NCBI GenBank assembly: GCA_949825045.1
Contig: OX463808.1
Location: 23,249,674 to 23,313,673 of the forward strand
Direction: 5' to 3'
Length of the DNA: 64,000 nt
Source of the DNA: Argyresthia goedartella
Taxonomy: Eukaryota > Arthropoda > Insecta > Lepidoptera > Argyresthiidae
Below the pieces are notes generated by a model. The model had not been told where the DNA came from, searched no databases, and saw nothing but the letters and a program-made list of their open reading frames with translations. Positions 34,032 to 47,400 of this stretch are shown here, in pieces. The first letter of the stretch is position 1; every line of letters begins with the position of its first letter. The position numbers were made by a program, and so were the translations under genes.

Positions 34032-34508
34032 TTAGGCCAGGCTGCCAAATCCTGTCCTACCCTGGCATTTAAGTCCCTCAGTAAAAGGATCTGTTCCCTG
34101 GGACTTCTCGTAAAATCGTTCCTTAATGTCATCAGATTTGTCTAGCGTAGGAGCATAGACACTGATGACATTCAAGTAGTTATTATCGTCCAGTTGCAGG
34201 CGCAAAGTTGTAATACGGTCTGAGATGTGCACCGGGAACTCTTGCAGATGTTTCACAAGCTGATTCTTGATCGCGAATCCCACGCCTGATTGTCGCGGCT
34301 CAGAAGAGGCAAGGCCTTTCCAGAAAAAAGTGTACCCGCCACCGTGCTCCAACAGCTCTCCTTCGTCGGCGAGATGTGTTTCGCTGACAGCAGCCACATC
34401 TACGTCATAGCGAGAGAGCTCACAAGCTACAATAGCCGTCTTCCGCTCGGGACAGATGTTTTCTTTGCGATCAAGGAGTGTTATTACATTCCATGCGCCA
34501 AATGTCAT
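34032..34508 (-). pseudogene. LINE endonuclease domain (RTE/L1-like)
   Basis: Minus-strand frame with FGAWNVITLLDR (where WNVRTL is usual), AVSETHLADEGELLEHGGG, YTFFWKGL, SGVGFAIKN, DNNYLNVISVYAPTLDKS and DDIKERFYE. These are the N-terminal two thirds of an apurinic-type endonuclease. After KERFYE the sequence changes abruptly. The GDFN and SDH catalytic motifs are missing, so it is truncated by deletion. Confidence 0.88.
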
Positions 34509-34858
34509 ATCGAGTTTTTTTGTTGTTTTTATAATCTTTTTTAAATTGTTGCGTCGACCACGAAATTAAGGATGCGGAGGCAGCCGCGGTTACTACCATC
34601 CCAATGGGTTGGGGAGAGCAATTCTTAGGGCTCCTTTTCTAGCCCCCTCCAAGGCTGAGCAAGGAGAACAGTGCTACACTAAACAGGGCTGTTCTGTCAC
34701 CCCGGGTGCTACCGAACCCACTCTGTCCCCCCAGTTCAGAGCGCAAGCGACCACGGTTATCTGAGACCATCGCCGGAGCCGCCTGTGTGCAGGCCTCAGA
34801 CAAAGCCCGGTCTGCATCAAACCGAACCTCTCTACTTCAGCCCATCGCCACAGGTTAT
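34509..34858 (-). mobile_element. Probable 5' leader of the LINE at 34032
   Basis: GC-richer, non-coding sequence directly upstream of the endonuclease frame on the same strand, ending where a separate duplicated repeat begins. Assigned by position only. Confidence 0.4.
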
Positions 34859-35370
34859 GGACTTACAAGCTATGGTCGCATGGATAAGACATGTTTGGAA
34901 CAAATATATTGTCTCCAACCACAGACCAGGTATGGTCTGTGTCTCCAACATATAATCCTCAATCTAATTATGCCCTCCAATATTAGACAATAATATTTCA
35001 ATATTGCAAAATTATCCCAATACATCAAAAGGTGCAATTAAACTTACTTCAAGAACGGTACTTCCGAACAGATATAAATATGTACAAACTAAAATAAAAC
35101 ACAACATTAGTACCCAACCAACAAGTGACTAACATAAACTCTTGACACAATCATATGATAATAAATACGGTCAAAGAACATCTATAGTACATTTCCCACG
35201 AGTTCGCAAAGGCTTATATTTACGAATCGAGAAGTTTATGGCACAAGCCGAAGGCGCGGGTCGTAGCGAGGTTGGTAAAAAGCCTTTTCGAACGAGTTAG
35301 GAATATAATTTTTCCGCCTGAGAACCCAAAACCAAGCGGCAAAGGTGCTATTTTTAGCTCAGAAGTCGGA
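34859..35370 (+). repeat. Long direct repeat, copy 1
   Basis: About 510 bp that recur in the same orientation at 43426-43890 with high identity. Shared stretches include gtgcaattaaacttacttca and acgagttcgcaaaggcttat. Copy 1 has about 20 extra bases near 34918-34940. Confidence 0.92.
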
Positions 35371-35424
35371 AAATATATAATACCACACTTAATAAATAAC
35401 CTACCATCAGACTTAAAAAGTAAG
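35290..35424 (+). pseudogene. LINE ORF2 C-terminal scrap
   Basis: In frame the end of the repeat reads GKGAIFSSEVGKYIIPHLIN and LPSDLKSKI, resembling the last residues of CR1/Jockey ORF2 proteins. Only about 45 codons remain. Confidence 0.5.
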
Positions 35425-36110
35425 ATCATGCTCAGCCCACGTCAACCCACTGCTGGCCATAGGCCTCTTCTCTATAGCGCCAACCCCTACGGTCCTGTGC
35501 CATCCGCATCCATTGAGATCCTGTCGACTTGAGTATATCGACCACCGGGCAGGTGGTCTACCCACTGGCCTTGTTGTTCCCCTTGGCCACCACTCCGTGA
35601 CTGCTTTGGTCCACCGTCCGTCATCCAGTCTAGCCAAGTGTCCCGCCCATCTCCACCTCACTCTCGTTATCCGTTTACCTACATCTTCGACCTTCGTCTT
35701 CCGTCGAATTTCGACGTTTAACACGCGGTCAACGAGAGAGATACCTATATAACATGGAACGCTCCATTGCTCGTTGGGCCACCTTGATTTTATGTATAAT
35801 TTGCTTAGTGAGCGTCCATGTTTCGGCTCCATAGGTGAGGATAGGCAAGACACATTGGTTATATACCTTAGTCCTAAGGAATTGTGGTTGTTTAGACTTA
35901 AAGACTTTGTCTAGCTTCCCGAAATAGCTACCCCAGGCCGACGCGTCTGATGATCTCCTTCACCTGTGCATCGCGGTCAAAGGATAAACGAAGTCCAAGA
36001 TAGACGTAATCGCTGACCATCTATCTATACGTTGTCGTTGCCAACAATTATGTTCGGTACATTAAAAGAGCGATTCGTCATGATCTTGGTCTTGGACATG
36101 TTCACCTGTA
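35425..36110 (-). pseudogene. RTE-type LINE C-terminal fragment
   Basis: Minus-strand pieces VNMSKTKIMTN near 36090, then a frame at 35853-35413 with SLVDRVLNVEIRRKTKVED, RWAGHLARLDDGRWTKA and VGRPPARW. This is the same C-terminal domain as in the RTE element at 17.2-20.4 kb. It is broken by shifts, and both the reverse transcriptase core and the endonuclease are missing. Confidence 0.88.
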
Positions 36111-38040
36111 AGTAAAAAGTAAGATAACTCACGTCAACATGACCAGAGTACTGAAGCATTACTTCACTTCTAACACATAATTTGCATGAACTACATAAAA
36201 TAAGCAGCCTGTGTATGCGGCGGCGGCCGGACGAGCGAAAACCGGTCCAGCTTTGACTGCGCCGCAGACAAGACTATTTAACACTTGAGACCCCGTAACA
36301 TAAGATCAACTTCAATGTAGATTTTATTTATATGACATAAACTCACTGAGTATTGATTAAGAGGAAAGTTAATAAGTAAAAATCAAGGCAACGATTCAAA
36401 GTTTTCTTTTTTGACTTTACCGAAATTCACTCCAGCAAATATTATTACTTTTGCTGCCAAAAAACATTAATTTTACTGCACCATGTCCATGTTTTCAGAC
36501 ACTGTTTGTTCGATTTAGAATTTTCGCAACGCTGAAGTTTAATAATAGGTACTTAAAAGATGGATGAAATACATACAACACTACATTAAAGTTAAACAAT
36601 TTTAAATACAATAAATGCTTCTTAATTACGTTATTTATTTTACATTGCTTCTACAACCCTGACACATGAGCCGTAGTGTAGGTAAACTGTGAAAACAAAG
36701 GAATTGCGCTCTTGTGAGCGTAGTAGTGAGCGATTTCGAATGCACCAGGTGCGCTGGAAATTTTGGAAGCTATTAAAATGGCGGCTTTCTTCGAGATCAC
36801 AGGAGTGCAACTTCTTTACGTCTAGTATTATGACGGAAGGAGGGTAACGTTTTCTCGGTAAATGGTGATGATCAGCTAGTTTGCTAATAAATGAAACAAA
36901 GAATACATTTAGAGATATTTTTATTACCGTAAAACGAAAGTTAGAATATTAAACTAAAACTAAACATAAACGCTATAGTAAATACACTTATTGTAACTTA
37001 TAGAATAACAGCTAGGTAGATCATATATTTGGTATATACTTTTATCTTAAGTGATTGATAAACTTATTTAGTAAATGCATTGATTTGGAATGGATATATC
37101 AATATAGATTTTTAGGATTTCACTTTGTTTTAGGACTCTTGATATGTGGTACTAAAATAGAATTAATAAATAACAATAAGAAACGAAAGTCCAAAAAAAT
37201 GTTCAGTATTTGCACACATTTTGTCAAATTAATGTAAAAAGAAATGGCACTAAACAAGGATATTTCGCCAAAAACTATAATGGCAACCATGAGATTCTTA
37301 TCTTATTTTTTATACAATGCCAGGAGTCTAAAAGTGAAAGCCAATGTAATGGAACAAAGCTTACACACTATTAGCAATACCAAGACGAATAAAGTTGTAA
37401 CTACCTCACAACGACCACAGGCATCATATGATGCCATTTTTCTGTTATAGGTTTAGAATTGTATTACCATGGCATGAGGTTTAAAAGCGCGATGCCGCAA
37501 AAATTCTGTAGTCGTCGAGAGGTTAAGCTGCTAGTGCATATCCTTGAATGTGGAAAGATATCTGAAAATTACTACATTCGACATCCAACCACCTTAGTAA
37601 CTAGTCCGTGGCCCGTTACAGAAACATTTCCTGTTTTGTCTGACAAAGAAAAAGCAGATTCACCTAAAAATCCATAAAATGGCACACACAAATTCCTTCA
37701 TACTGCACGGCAAAGTTGACTTGACACGTCGTTCTGATAACATTACAACGTCCGTCATTGTCCTACTGCCAAGAGAGGGACGGGACGTGATTGACAGAGG
37801 CGCCCACTAGGCCATCTTATAGATATTTTGATGGTTTCGTTACAATTTCAAAACCGTCAATAGAACGTAGAAAGATCTCTGTGACCAGCCACTGATTTAC
37901 ACTCTACTCGTACACTTAGTAACTTTACAAAAGGCTAACTGCCTCTTTCTACGCGTTGCAACTGCGCACTTTGTGCATTTTAGTGAGGATATTTTTGGTG
38001 TATTTTCTCGATGTTGGTAGGGAGACCTCATGCAACTTTA
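36111..38040. other. Non-coding stretch 3' of the ITM2-like gene
   Basis: No supported gene. Short frames at 37055-37237, 37244-37450 and 37459-37677 have no recognisable motifs. Sequence is AT-rich with no shared repeat noticed. Confidence 0.4.
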
Positions 38041-38138
38041 TTTTTATTTTATTATTTTCTTTTAAATCACACATTTCGGTTGTTTTATTGAATGCTAATA
38101 TTATTTATTCTAGTGCATTTTAATGAGAAACTATGCAC

Positions 38139-38308
38139 TAAGTGCCATAGAGAGACATAGAAAGAGCATAACAACAGAGACCGCAACACATCTACTTGTC
38201 CTTCTTAGACGAGCAGTATTAAGTGCGACAGAGAGACTTAGAAAGAGACAGCACGCCTACACCCACACTATACCGAAAGAGAGGGCAACACGTCTACTTG
38301 TCCTTCTT
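38139..38308 (-). repeat. Tandem duplication covering the ITM2-like stop codon
   Basis: Two units (about 38139-38206 and 38220-38308) both contain taagtgc-agagaga, aagag, gcaacac-tctacttgtcct and the motif ctacttgtccttctt, which in the right unit is the reverse complement of the last codons KKDK and TAG. The left unit lies in the 3' UTR and repeats these codons after the real stop. Confidence 0.82.
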
Positions 38309-38418
38309 CTCATAGGCAAGGAGCTCGGGGAGGTTGTCCACGTCGATCTCCTGCACTCGCTTGCCCGCGAAGTGAGTGTAGTCCGCCTTCACTGGCTCAG
38401 CGATGGAGCGCTTGCGAA
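38294..38418 (-). CDS. ITM2B-like: ITM2-like last coding exon
   Basis: Acceptor catgtcttttgcag, then RKRSIAEPVKADYTHFAGKR and QEIDVDNLPELLAYEKK, ending DK and TAG. RKRS is a furin-type processing site, followed by the secreted-peptide region; the HFAGK stretch aligns with HFENK of human ITM2B. A minus-strand AATAAA lies at 38089-38084, about 205 bases beyond the stop, a plausible poly(A) signal. Confidence 0.9.
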
Positions 38419-41400
38419 CTGCAAAAGACATGAGAGGGCTGGTCAGTATTCTTAATATCACGGCCGAAATACCTGCAAGATTGCAGAGACTCAACATGCT
38501 GTGGTTTTCGTGCAACGTTCATCATAATTTTGAACCATACCAAGACCACACGAATAATAAATAGCGATAGCTCAGGAAGTATAGTTACCAAACTAACAAC
38601 AACTAACAAGAAAGAAGTAAAGAGTTCTCAATGTTCCCTCTGCCCATCTGATCATCACACAAAGAACACTCAGTATGTTATAAGTATATCTTTGGGTACC
38701 TTTGTTCCGGGAGCGTTCTGGGGTGGTTTATTTGTGTAGTTTTATGTATTTTAGATTTATTTATTATTTAAGTAGGTAAAAAAAATATATAAGTTCTCTT
38801 TCAGCCTACAAGCATATTTTACCAGTGAGTTCAGCATCCTTCTCGAGCTGGTACGTAGGCTAGCGGCGCAGCAGCGCTCTTAACTCTTCCCTCCTACTAT
38901 GGAAAGTTCTAGAAGCACAGTAAGTAGTCTACCAGTGAGTTCCGCGTCTTTCTCCAGCTGGTATGTGGATCTTAGTTCGTCCTCGTGCTCGCATAGTAAA
39001 AACTTCTACTGGGGGAACACAAGGATACCATGTCTCTCATTTCATATATGATAAACATATATGATTTTATTTCTGAGAATAAGTTACTAATTTCTATCTA
39101 CTTCCGGTATTAATGAACAAAGAATTTCGTCAACCTGAGCACGTAGGGAAAGATACAAAGATCAAAGATACATACAAAATAAAAGCATTTCTAATTTATA
39201 AGTATCACTGAGATTTATATCTTACATAGCTACTCTCAATAAAAAAATTATTAGCTTTGTAAAACATTTTTATGCTTGCCAATACATTTGATTGAAAATT
39301 GCTTCGATTCAAATAAAACTGACCGGGGGCCTCGACCACGCGTGCGTCGACCACTGGGGGGGTCACAGACCCGGTTCTATCTGCGTATTTCTCGGTGATC
39401 TTCCACCCCCTCCTATACTTTCCCGCTTCTCTCTATTCTAGAACATTCCCGCTTCCCCCTATTGTAGAAATTTTCCGCCTCTCCTTATTGACCGAGAGAA
39501 ACGGAGACGCTTCGTCTCCGTTTCAGCTTGGGCAAAAATGCTTTCGTATGTCCATCTATCCGGATTTCCGGCTGTTCTCCTGTACAGGACGCATTTCTCA
39601 ACCGATTCTCGTAAAAAAATGTGAGCAGGTTCTATAATTATATGGATTTTTGTTCTGGTAGGTCCGCGAGCTGCCGGTTCCCTTTCCCGCCTCTCCCTAT
39701 TCTAGAACTAACTAAAAGCTTAGTTTACCAGTGAGTTCAGCATCCTTCTCCAGCTGGTAGGTGGGCCTGTCCGCGCACTTGTCCGCGATCTGCCGGCTGC
39801 GGCGCACGAGGTCCGCGAGCGGAGGCAGCAGCGCGCGCATGGCGGTGCGCACGCGCGCCACGTCAAATGCCGAGCCGCCTTCGATGCTCATCACGAAAAC
39901 GGATGGCGGCATCACCTGGGTGAGGTCCAGGTCCATGAGGAAGCAGCGGTCCTCGTCGACGATGCCTGTGGGTTTAGCTTGGGCGTCAGCTGAGACGAAG
40001 GCGACGCAGACGACGCAGGCCACACAGAATAGTAGATTGTACAACAAGGGCATAAAACACGCCATTTCACCCGAGACGTTGATATCCACCCGAGCCGCAG
40101 GCAAGTGTGGATAGTTAAGTCGAGGGTAAAATGTGGTTTATGACCGAGTTATACACCCTGTTTTTTATTTCGATTGCGAGAAAATGAAACAATGGCATAC
40201 AAATGATCGTAAAACAACAGTCGAAAAACAGCAAAAAATTGCAAATAATAACAAGAGCTTCCCGCCAATTCGCTTTCTTTTTCGATACGTTTTAAATAAT
40301 AATTGACTTCGTTTTTATCTAGTTTTAATCATTTAGTCAATCATGAATTTGAAATTGATTAAAGCAAATCAAATAAAATATCATGTTTATTCTACGAAGT
40401 TTTATTGTGCATGTGGCTGTTAGGCCGATTATCTTAGTCTTTAATACAATTTTACTTTATGCACTAGAACATAAAAGTGGCGTTTTGTGCAGCATACATC
40501 CAGCACAAACACTTACTTTATAAGCATGAGTTTTTAAATAGTTATTTTCACTTCTCATGCTCGAAAAGCCCTTCGTTATACTGAATGTAGGCGGCATAAA
40601 ATCGCATTTTATGGACTAGTGCATAAAGTGTTGTCGTCAGACAGTTGCCCTTCAGCCTGATAGACGAGGTGACTGCAAAAAATTAACTTTTTATTTTAAT
40701 ACATTTACTTTAATTTATTTGCTTTCTATTTGAATAGTAAAAAAAAGAAACTAATAAAAACAAGTATTATTGACAAAATCTTTTTTTTTAACGATCAAGT
40801 GCGAGTCTAACTCGCCCTCGAAGGTTCCGTTCCACCGTACAATGGTAGGGATGGTGTGGAGTGAATAGTTTGAATTTTACATGGCAAAATATTGTTTACA
40901 AAGTTATTGGTGCGGCTACTTTCACACTCCATGTACGTAACCAGGTGCATTCATAAGTTTGTATGTGGAATTGTTGTATGGGAGCCCCCTTTAATATTTA
41001 TTTTATTCTGTTTTTAGTATTGTTGTTATAGCGGCAACAAACATTCATCATCTGTGAAAATTTCATGATAATAATATTCATTCTTTATTGCACCGAAACA
41101 CAATGGAAAATATAACAAGAACAATATGCAAAGGTGAGCTTATTCCTAAAAATAAATGTATTACAGCTAACCTGTGAAGAAAGGAAATAAAAAATATAGA
41201 GAGGTAGTCCTAGTGTACAATTAAGAGTTAAATCACAATACATCCTACATACTTACTATGAAATAAATAGATAGAATACAATAAATACATATATACATAT
41301 ACATACTATAAGATACCCACTATGCGGAAGAGAGGAGATGGTGTTTATTTTTTTTCTTAAAAGTGAACCAGGATGTGCATAGCGCAAGGAAGTGCATTCC

Positions 41401-44400
41401 ACAAACGTATTGCCCTTAACCTAAAGGTGCTCGTAAGCAACTGTGTTGTGCTGAGGAATTTTCAAAATTGCATCTGTCTAACTATCACGGTTCATGAGAA
41501 ACAGCCTGGTGACAGACGGACGGACGGACAGCGGAGGCTTAGTAATAGAGTACCGTTTGGCACCCTTCGGGTACGGAACCCTTAAAATAAAGGTATGACT
41601 CGGCAGTATCTCGTACGACCTAAGCTAAAAATGACATACAGAAAAAAAATACAGTGGCGGGAAAGATTGTCTTGTTTTTGACTTTTAATTATGTAGTTGT
41701 TTTCTTTGCAAAACTTGTTGTTTTATCGAAAGTGAATTTATATGTCGTCAAGTGAAGAGGAAATAATTACGCTTAACACATTAATAGAAAAAAGCAAAAA
41801 TAGTTATTGAATTGACATTGCCGCCTAAATTTATCTTAAAACGTAAGTAGTTATATTTCCTAGTAATCGAAGTGAAAAGCAGAGTCTATAACTCGGTCTT
41901 AAAACCCATTTTATCCTCGACTTAATTGTCCAACCTCGCCTACGCCTCGGTTGGATAAATTCAAATTCCAAATGTCTTTATTACTGTAGATATTTACATA
42001 TAAATAGTAATCTTCATTTTTTGCCACTTCTCTACATTGGACCACTGTGGGAGAGAAGGGCGTAGAAACTCCCACAGATTGATTTTTAGATCTCCTTTTA
42101 AAAATTGCTTATGCTTAACTAATACAAAATATAATATTTAGTCATTATCATAATTAATAAGCAGGAATAAATAATTACAAAATTATTAACAGCAAGGTCT
42201 GTGTTGAGCCTGATTAACCCCATACAGACTCATCATTTAAGTAATCTTGAACATTGTAATATCCCTTTATCGACAAAGTCGCTTTAACATGGATTTTAAA
42301 TTGCTCAAATGGCAATTTCAAGATCATACCATCACTATTGGGTAAAATGGCTTGTTTTATGCCCTTGTTGTACAATCTACTATTGTGCAACAAGAGACCA
42401 AAGTATATTTTTGCTGCGACGGCATGTTGGAGTCCCATGTGAGCTAGTGATTCTACGTTAGAATCCTGATTGAACGAGGAACTCAAGGGCACGAGATGCA
42501 AATAACTTTGGTCTCGTCTTGCACATGATGATGACGACCCGAATGGCCGAGTCGGCAGTGACCCTGCCTAAAAAAGCCAAGGGTCTCGGGTTCAATTCCC
42601 GGCCGGGGCAAATATTTGTTTGACGAGAACGGATGTTTGTACCCAAGTCATGGTTGTTTATCTATCTAAGTATATTTTTTATCTATATAAGTATGTGTAT
42701 CGTTGTCTAGTACCCAAGATACAGGGAATCCTAGTTTGGAGCTAGATCAGTGTGTGTCAATAGTGTCCAAGGTATTATTATTATTACATGCAACATTTCA
42801 TCTCAGCAATGAGAACATACCACATAAGAGAATGAAAAAATACAATATTGAAAAATCAAATAACATTTTTATTGTAGTTTTTCATGATAAACTTCCGACT
42901 AATTTACACTGCGGAATATTTATCTAATTGTAAAAATATCATTTAGAATGGGTAGGAGATAGAATAAAATAAGCTCGATTATTTGGAATTGAATAGCACA
43001 GATACAGCTATCGAGTTAAAAATCGATAGCAGTATCTGTGACATCGGCGAAATCGCAATCAGCCAAAGAACATCGCATTATAAAACGATGCCCGTTGGCT
43101 GTTTGCGATTTCGCCTTTGTCCGCGGCGTTCAAAATTAAAAAGCTACTTTGTCTCACTTAGTGAGCAAAATGCAACTTTGTACACTTTTTACTCGCAGAA
43201 AAAGCCTCTTGTTCGAGCTGCTGGGGTGAAATAGTAGATTGTACAACAAGGGCATAAAACACGGGTTTATGACGGAGTTATACACACTGCTTTTCACTTC
43301 GATTACGAGAAAATGAAACAATGGCATACAAATGATCGTAAATCATCAATCATAAAACAGCAACAAATAGCAAAGAATGACAAGAGCTTCCTGCCAATTT
43401 TCTTTTTTATTTTGGATTAGTACTTACAAGCTATGGTCACATGTACAAGACATATCTGGACCAAATATATTGTCTCCAATATGTGATCCTCAAACTAATT
43501 ATCCCCTCCAGTATTAGACAATAATATTTCAATATTGCAAAATTATCCCAATACATCAAAAGGTGCAATTAAACTTACTTCAAGAACGGTACTTCCGAAC
43601 AGATATAAATATGCACAAACTAAAATAAAACACAACATTACTACCCAACCAACAAGTGACTAACAATAAACTCTTGACACAATCATATGATAATAAATAC
43701 GGTCAAAGAACATCTATAGTACATTTCCCACGAGTTCGCAAAGGCTTATATTTACGAATCGAGAAGTTTACGGCACAAGCCGAAGGTGTGGGTCGTAGCG
43801 AGGTTGGTAAAAAGCCGTTTCGAACGAGTTAGGAATAGAATTTTTCCGCCTAAATCAAGCGGCGGAGTTGCTATTTTGAGGTTAGAATGCGGAAATAGTT
43901 GATTTCCTACGAGTTCGCAAAGGCTTATATTTGCGAACCGAGAAGTTTACGGCACGAGCCGAAGGCGGTGTCGTAGCGAGGTTCGTAAAGAAGCCTTTTC
44001 GTATGTGTATCGTTGTCTAGTAGCCAAGATACAGGGAATCCTAGTTTGGGGCTAGATCAATGTGTGTAAATAGTGTCCAAAGTATTATGTCGGGAAACGT
44101 CATGGCAACACATAAATAAAAAATTAAAACACCCCCGACTCATTAATAAAACCTTACGTATAAAATTTGTTTATTTAGGCTGATTAATTACTTACTTCCT
44201 ATTTAGGCTGATAACTTTTGAACCACTGAACCGATTTTAATAAAATATATCTAAGAACCATCGCAGTAAACTTAAAGCAATTTTAAAAACACGCATAAAA
44301 ATCCGTCCACACGTTTGAGCGCTAGAGTGCCACGGACAGACAGACATCGATAAATACAGACAAGCAGAAAGATAGACGCTTCAAACTTATAACTCCCCTC

Positions 44401-47400
44401 TTTTTCGTCGTCGGGGTTAAGAAAAGTCGGAAGTTGTGGTGAAAAAGGGTTCAGTTCTGTTGAGCCTCAATTATAATGATAGATTACTTGTTGACTGCTA
44501 TGTTTATCCACGGTGGCTCACTCCGGGCCTCCATTCTCAGACTTCCAGTCTAGAGCAGCTAGGTGAATGTAGCTATACGCGTATTAATGCTGAACTCGAG
44601 CTGTTGTCAGAATGCCATAAGACCAGGACCCATATTCACCTGAGACGTTGGTGGCGAAGTCGTGGATGAAGCTGGTCTGCCGGCCGTTCGGTCCGTTGTA
44701 GACGGATATCTTCTCCACGGTATCACCGATGTCGAACTCTTCTCGCAAAGTGTTCAACATATCGTCAGTGGTGGCCTCGTTGGCGGCGCTGAACACCTGG
44801 AAGACGACGTTTACGTTTACAATCATACAGCAACGGAGCGATTGAGAACATGGCCCGCCTTATGGACTGTCCTCTATACACTGAAAAAAGGATTCACCGA
44901 ACTACTTCAGTTAGGTTAGACTTACGTTGTTAGTAAACAAAATTTTAATTTGGTAAGCATTAACACATGTTTTTGTTACTGATAACATAATTAATGTAGA
45001 CAAACTAGCGTTGTTGCAGTAACAAAACGCTGTGCCCACAAATAACAATACTCTAAGCTTACTAATAAATAACCAACGTGCTTAGTTGTTAATTTGATAT
45101 CTATCAATCTACACTTATCAACCGAACACCGAACTTTCATAATAGGCATAAATGGGCTGACAAGCATAACAATTCATATCGGAAAAAGAAGGTGTCATTC
45201 CAAAGGAAATTCTCAGTCAATGTGTGGGCCGGAGTGATAGGCAGGACGTTGATTGGGCCACACTTCTTACCAGATACCTTAAACGGCCAAAACTACTTGT
45301 ATTTTGTCCAGAACGACCTCCCGGTTTTGGTGGAAGAGTCTGGAGCTCCGATGAATCGGGAACTCATATTCCAACAAGACGGCACATTGGACTATTGAAG
45401 TCAGAAGCTATCGTGATGACGGTTTTCCCAATTGCTGGATCGGCAAAGACGGGCCTATTCCTTGGCCTGCTCTTTCACCAGACCTGACCCCAATGGACTA
45501 TTTTGTGTGGGGCAGAGCCAAAGAACTGGTAGATTCCAAAGTAGCCATCAATACAAAAGAAGAGTTGATTTCAAAAATAAGAATGAAGTCCGAAGACGGG
45601 CTCGTGTCTCTCGTGCTCATTTAGAGCATGAATAGCATAAATTTTATTAATTAAGAAGACTGTATAAAAAGTCTATTTTTCTCCCTCAAACTTTAGTTAA
45701 CGTTAGTAGGTCATACTTTCAAGAATGTGTGAAGTATCTACGTCGATAATACCTAAAATTAAAGATCATTAATTAATGTTTTTTTATATAGATTGGCCAT
45801 GAAAAGCTTTCACTTTTTTTTGTTAAATTAGGTCCGAAAAACTTATTGTATTAATGATTGAAATTTGCCGTGCTCTTCAATGGTCTGAAAAAACCAATCC
45901 TGACGTAGCAGATGCACAAATCAAGATTGATTAGAATTCTTATTAAGTGATTTATAAGAATCAATTGTAAAATAATCAAATTATTGTTTAGTTTTACAAT
46001 GATAATCACTTAACTGTGAAAATCTGGAAATTGTCTTCAAAAACACTAAATCATCAATAAAAATGTAACGGTAAGACTTCGCCAAATATATGTTTGGCTC
46101 AAATGGTTCTAAATGGTCTGTACAAACTTCGGTTTAAGTCTTTGCATTGGTCTACCGGACACCCTGTAGAACAAACAGAATAATTCATGGAAGTTATCGT
46201 GGTCAGATTCTTTGTACACCTCTGAGAACGATAAGCATTGGAGACATTCCCGAAACTTCCCAATGTTATCACAACAATTGTCTCTTTTATAAATGTATGT
46301 AGCCCTGGGCATAGTTTGTTTGTTTTTTACGGGTATCATAAGCAGCTGAGCTGTTTCATGATCAGAAAATCCCAAGGGTATTACTGACCCTACAGCATGA
46401 CTAATACTACTAATTAAATGGTCAATACATGATGTTTGTCTGGTGGGCTCGTCAATATGAAATGTCAATTTATTGTTATTAATAATGTCTGTTAAATTTA
46501 TTTATTTATTTAATTAATGACATATTAAAAATAACAGAGTTACATACTTGAACACCACTTAAACCACTGAGGTTTGTGTGTGGTGTTATCTACTCATTAT
46601 ACAGTATTTATTGCTATATCTAAATAAGCTATATTCAATCAAAAAGTTCAAAAAGGAGTGTCAAGTACTAATGTCAGGTTTTAATATATTAATGTGTATG
46701 TCACCAGCTGTAACAATTTCTTCGATTTTCATTGTCCTTTATATGGAAAAGAGTAATAATTCCAAGCGATCTAGAAACTTTTGTACGTCTGTGATTCTAT
46801 ATATGCATACTATAATGTTATGATCCGTTAGCTCAATACCACGGCATTCAAGTACACCAGACACATCCAGTTCGTCAACCATTTTATGCAGTACCATTTA
46901 TCACTAAAATGCAAGGCCCACCCATTTTCTTGTTTCTTGAGTAGTTGGTAGCTAGATAATAACCTGTTAGTCTCATATATTTTTCACACCTTTCATTCGG
47001 AAAAGTAAGTTTTGCTCCACGACGAGAGGGAGCAAAATGCTACTTTTCTGTTCAAGCTACTTTTTTAATTTATTCATTGGCATGCAGCATTTACGCAACG
47101 TGCCAATTGAACACAGATTAAAATAATAGAATGTAATTATGAAATTACATTACAATCGACAACGATGACGTAGTCGATTAAAAACGAACATGGTTCAAGT
47201 TTTAACTTTAACAACGTTATATCAAAATTTATGAATTTTTCGTAATATTTTTAAAAAATGGCATAATAAATTATATGTTCTACTGAAATCAAAACTATCG
47301 ATGACTGTTATTGTGATATAATGAATATTGACATCCGAAACCATTGTAATATTCGATTCGATTATTTTTACACAATAGTAAAAGTACACAGGAATATTTT

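Noticed and set aside
39761..40114. 117-codon plus-strand frame
   Set aside because: Antisense shadow of the GC-rich BRICHOS-core exon; the minus strand has splice sites and family motifs.
42537..42610. A tRNA gene
   Set aside because: A and B boxes are present but the head continues into a SINE body with an (TTA)n tail, and the same body recurs elsewhere.
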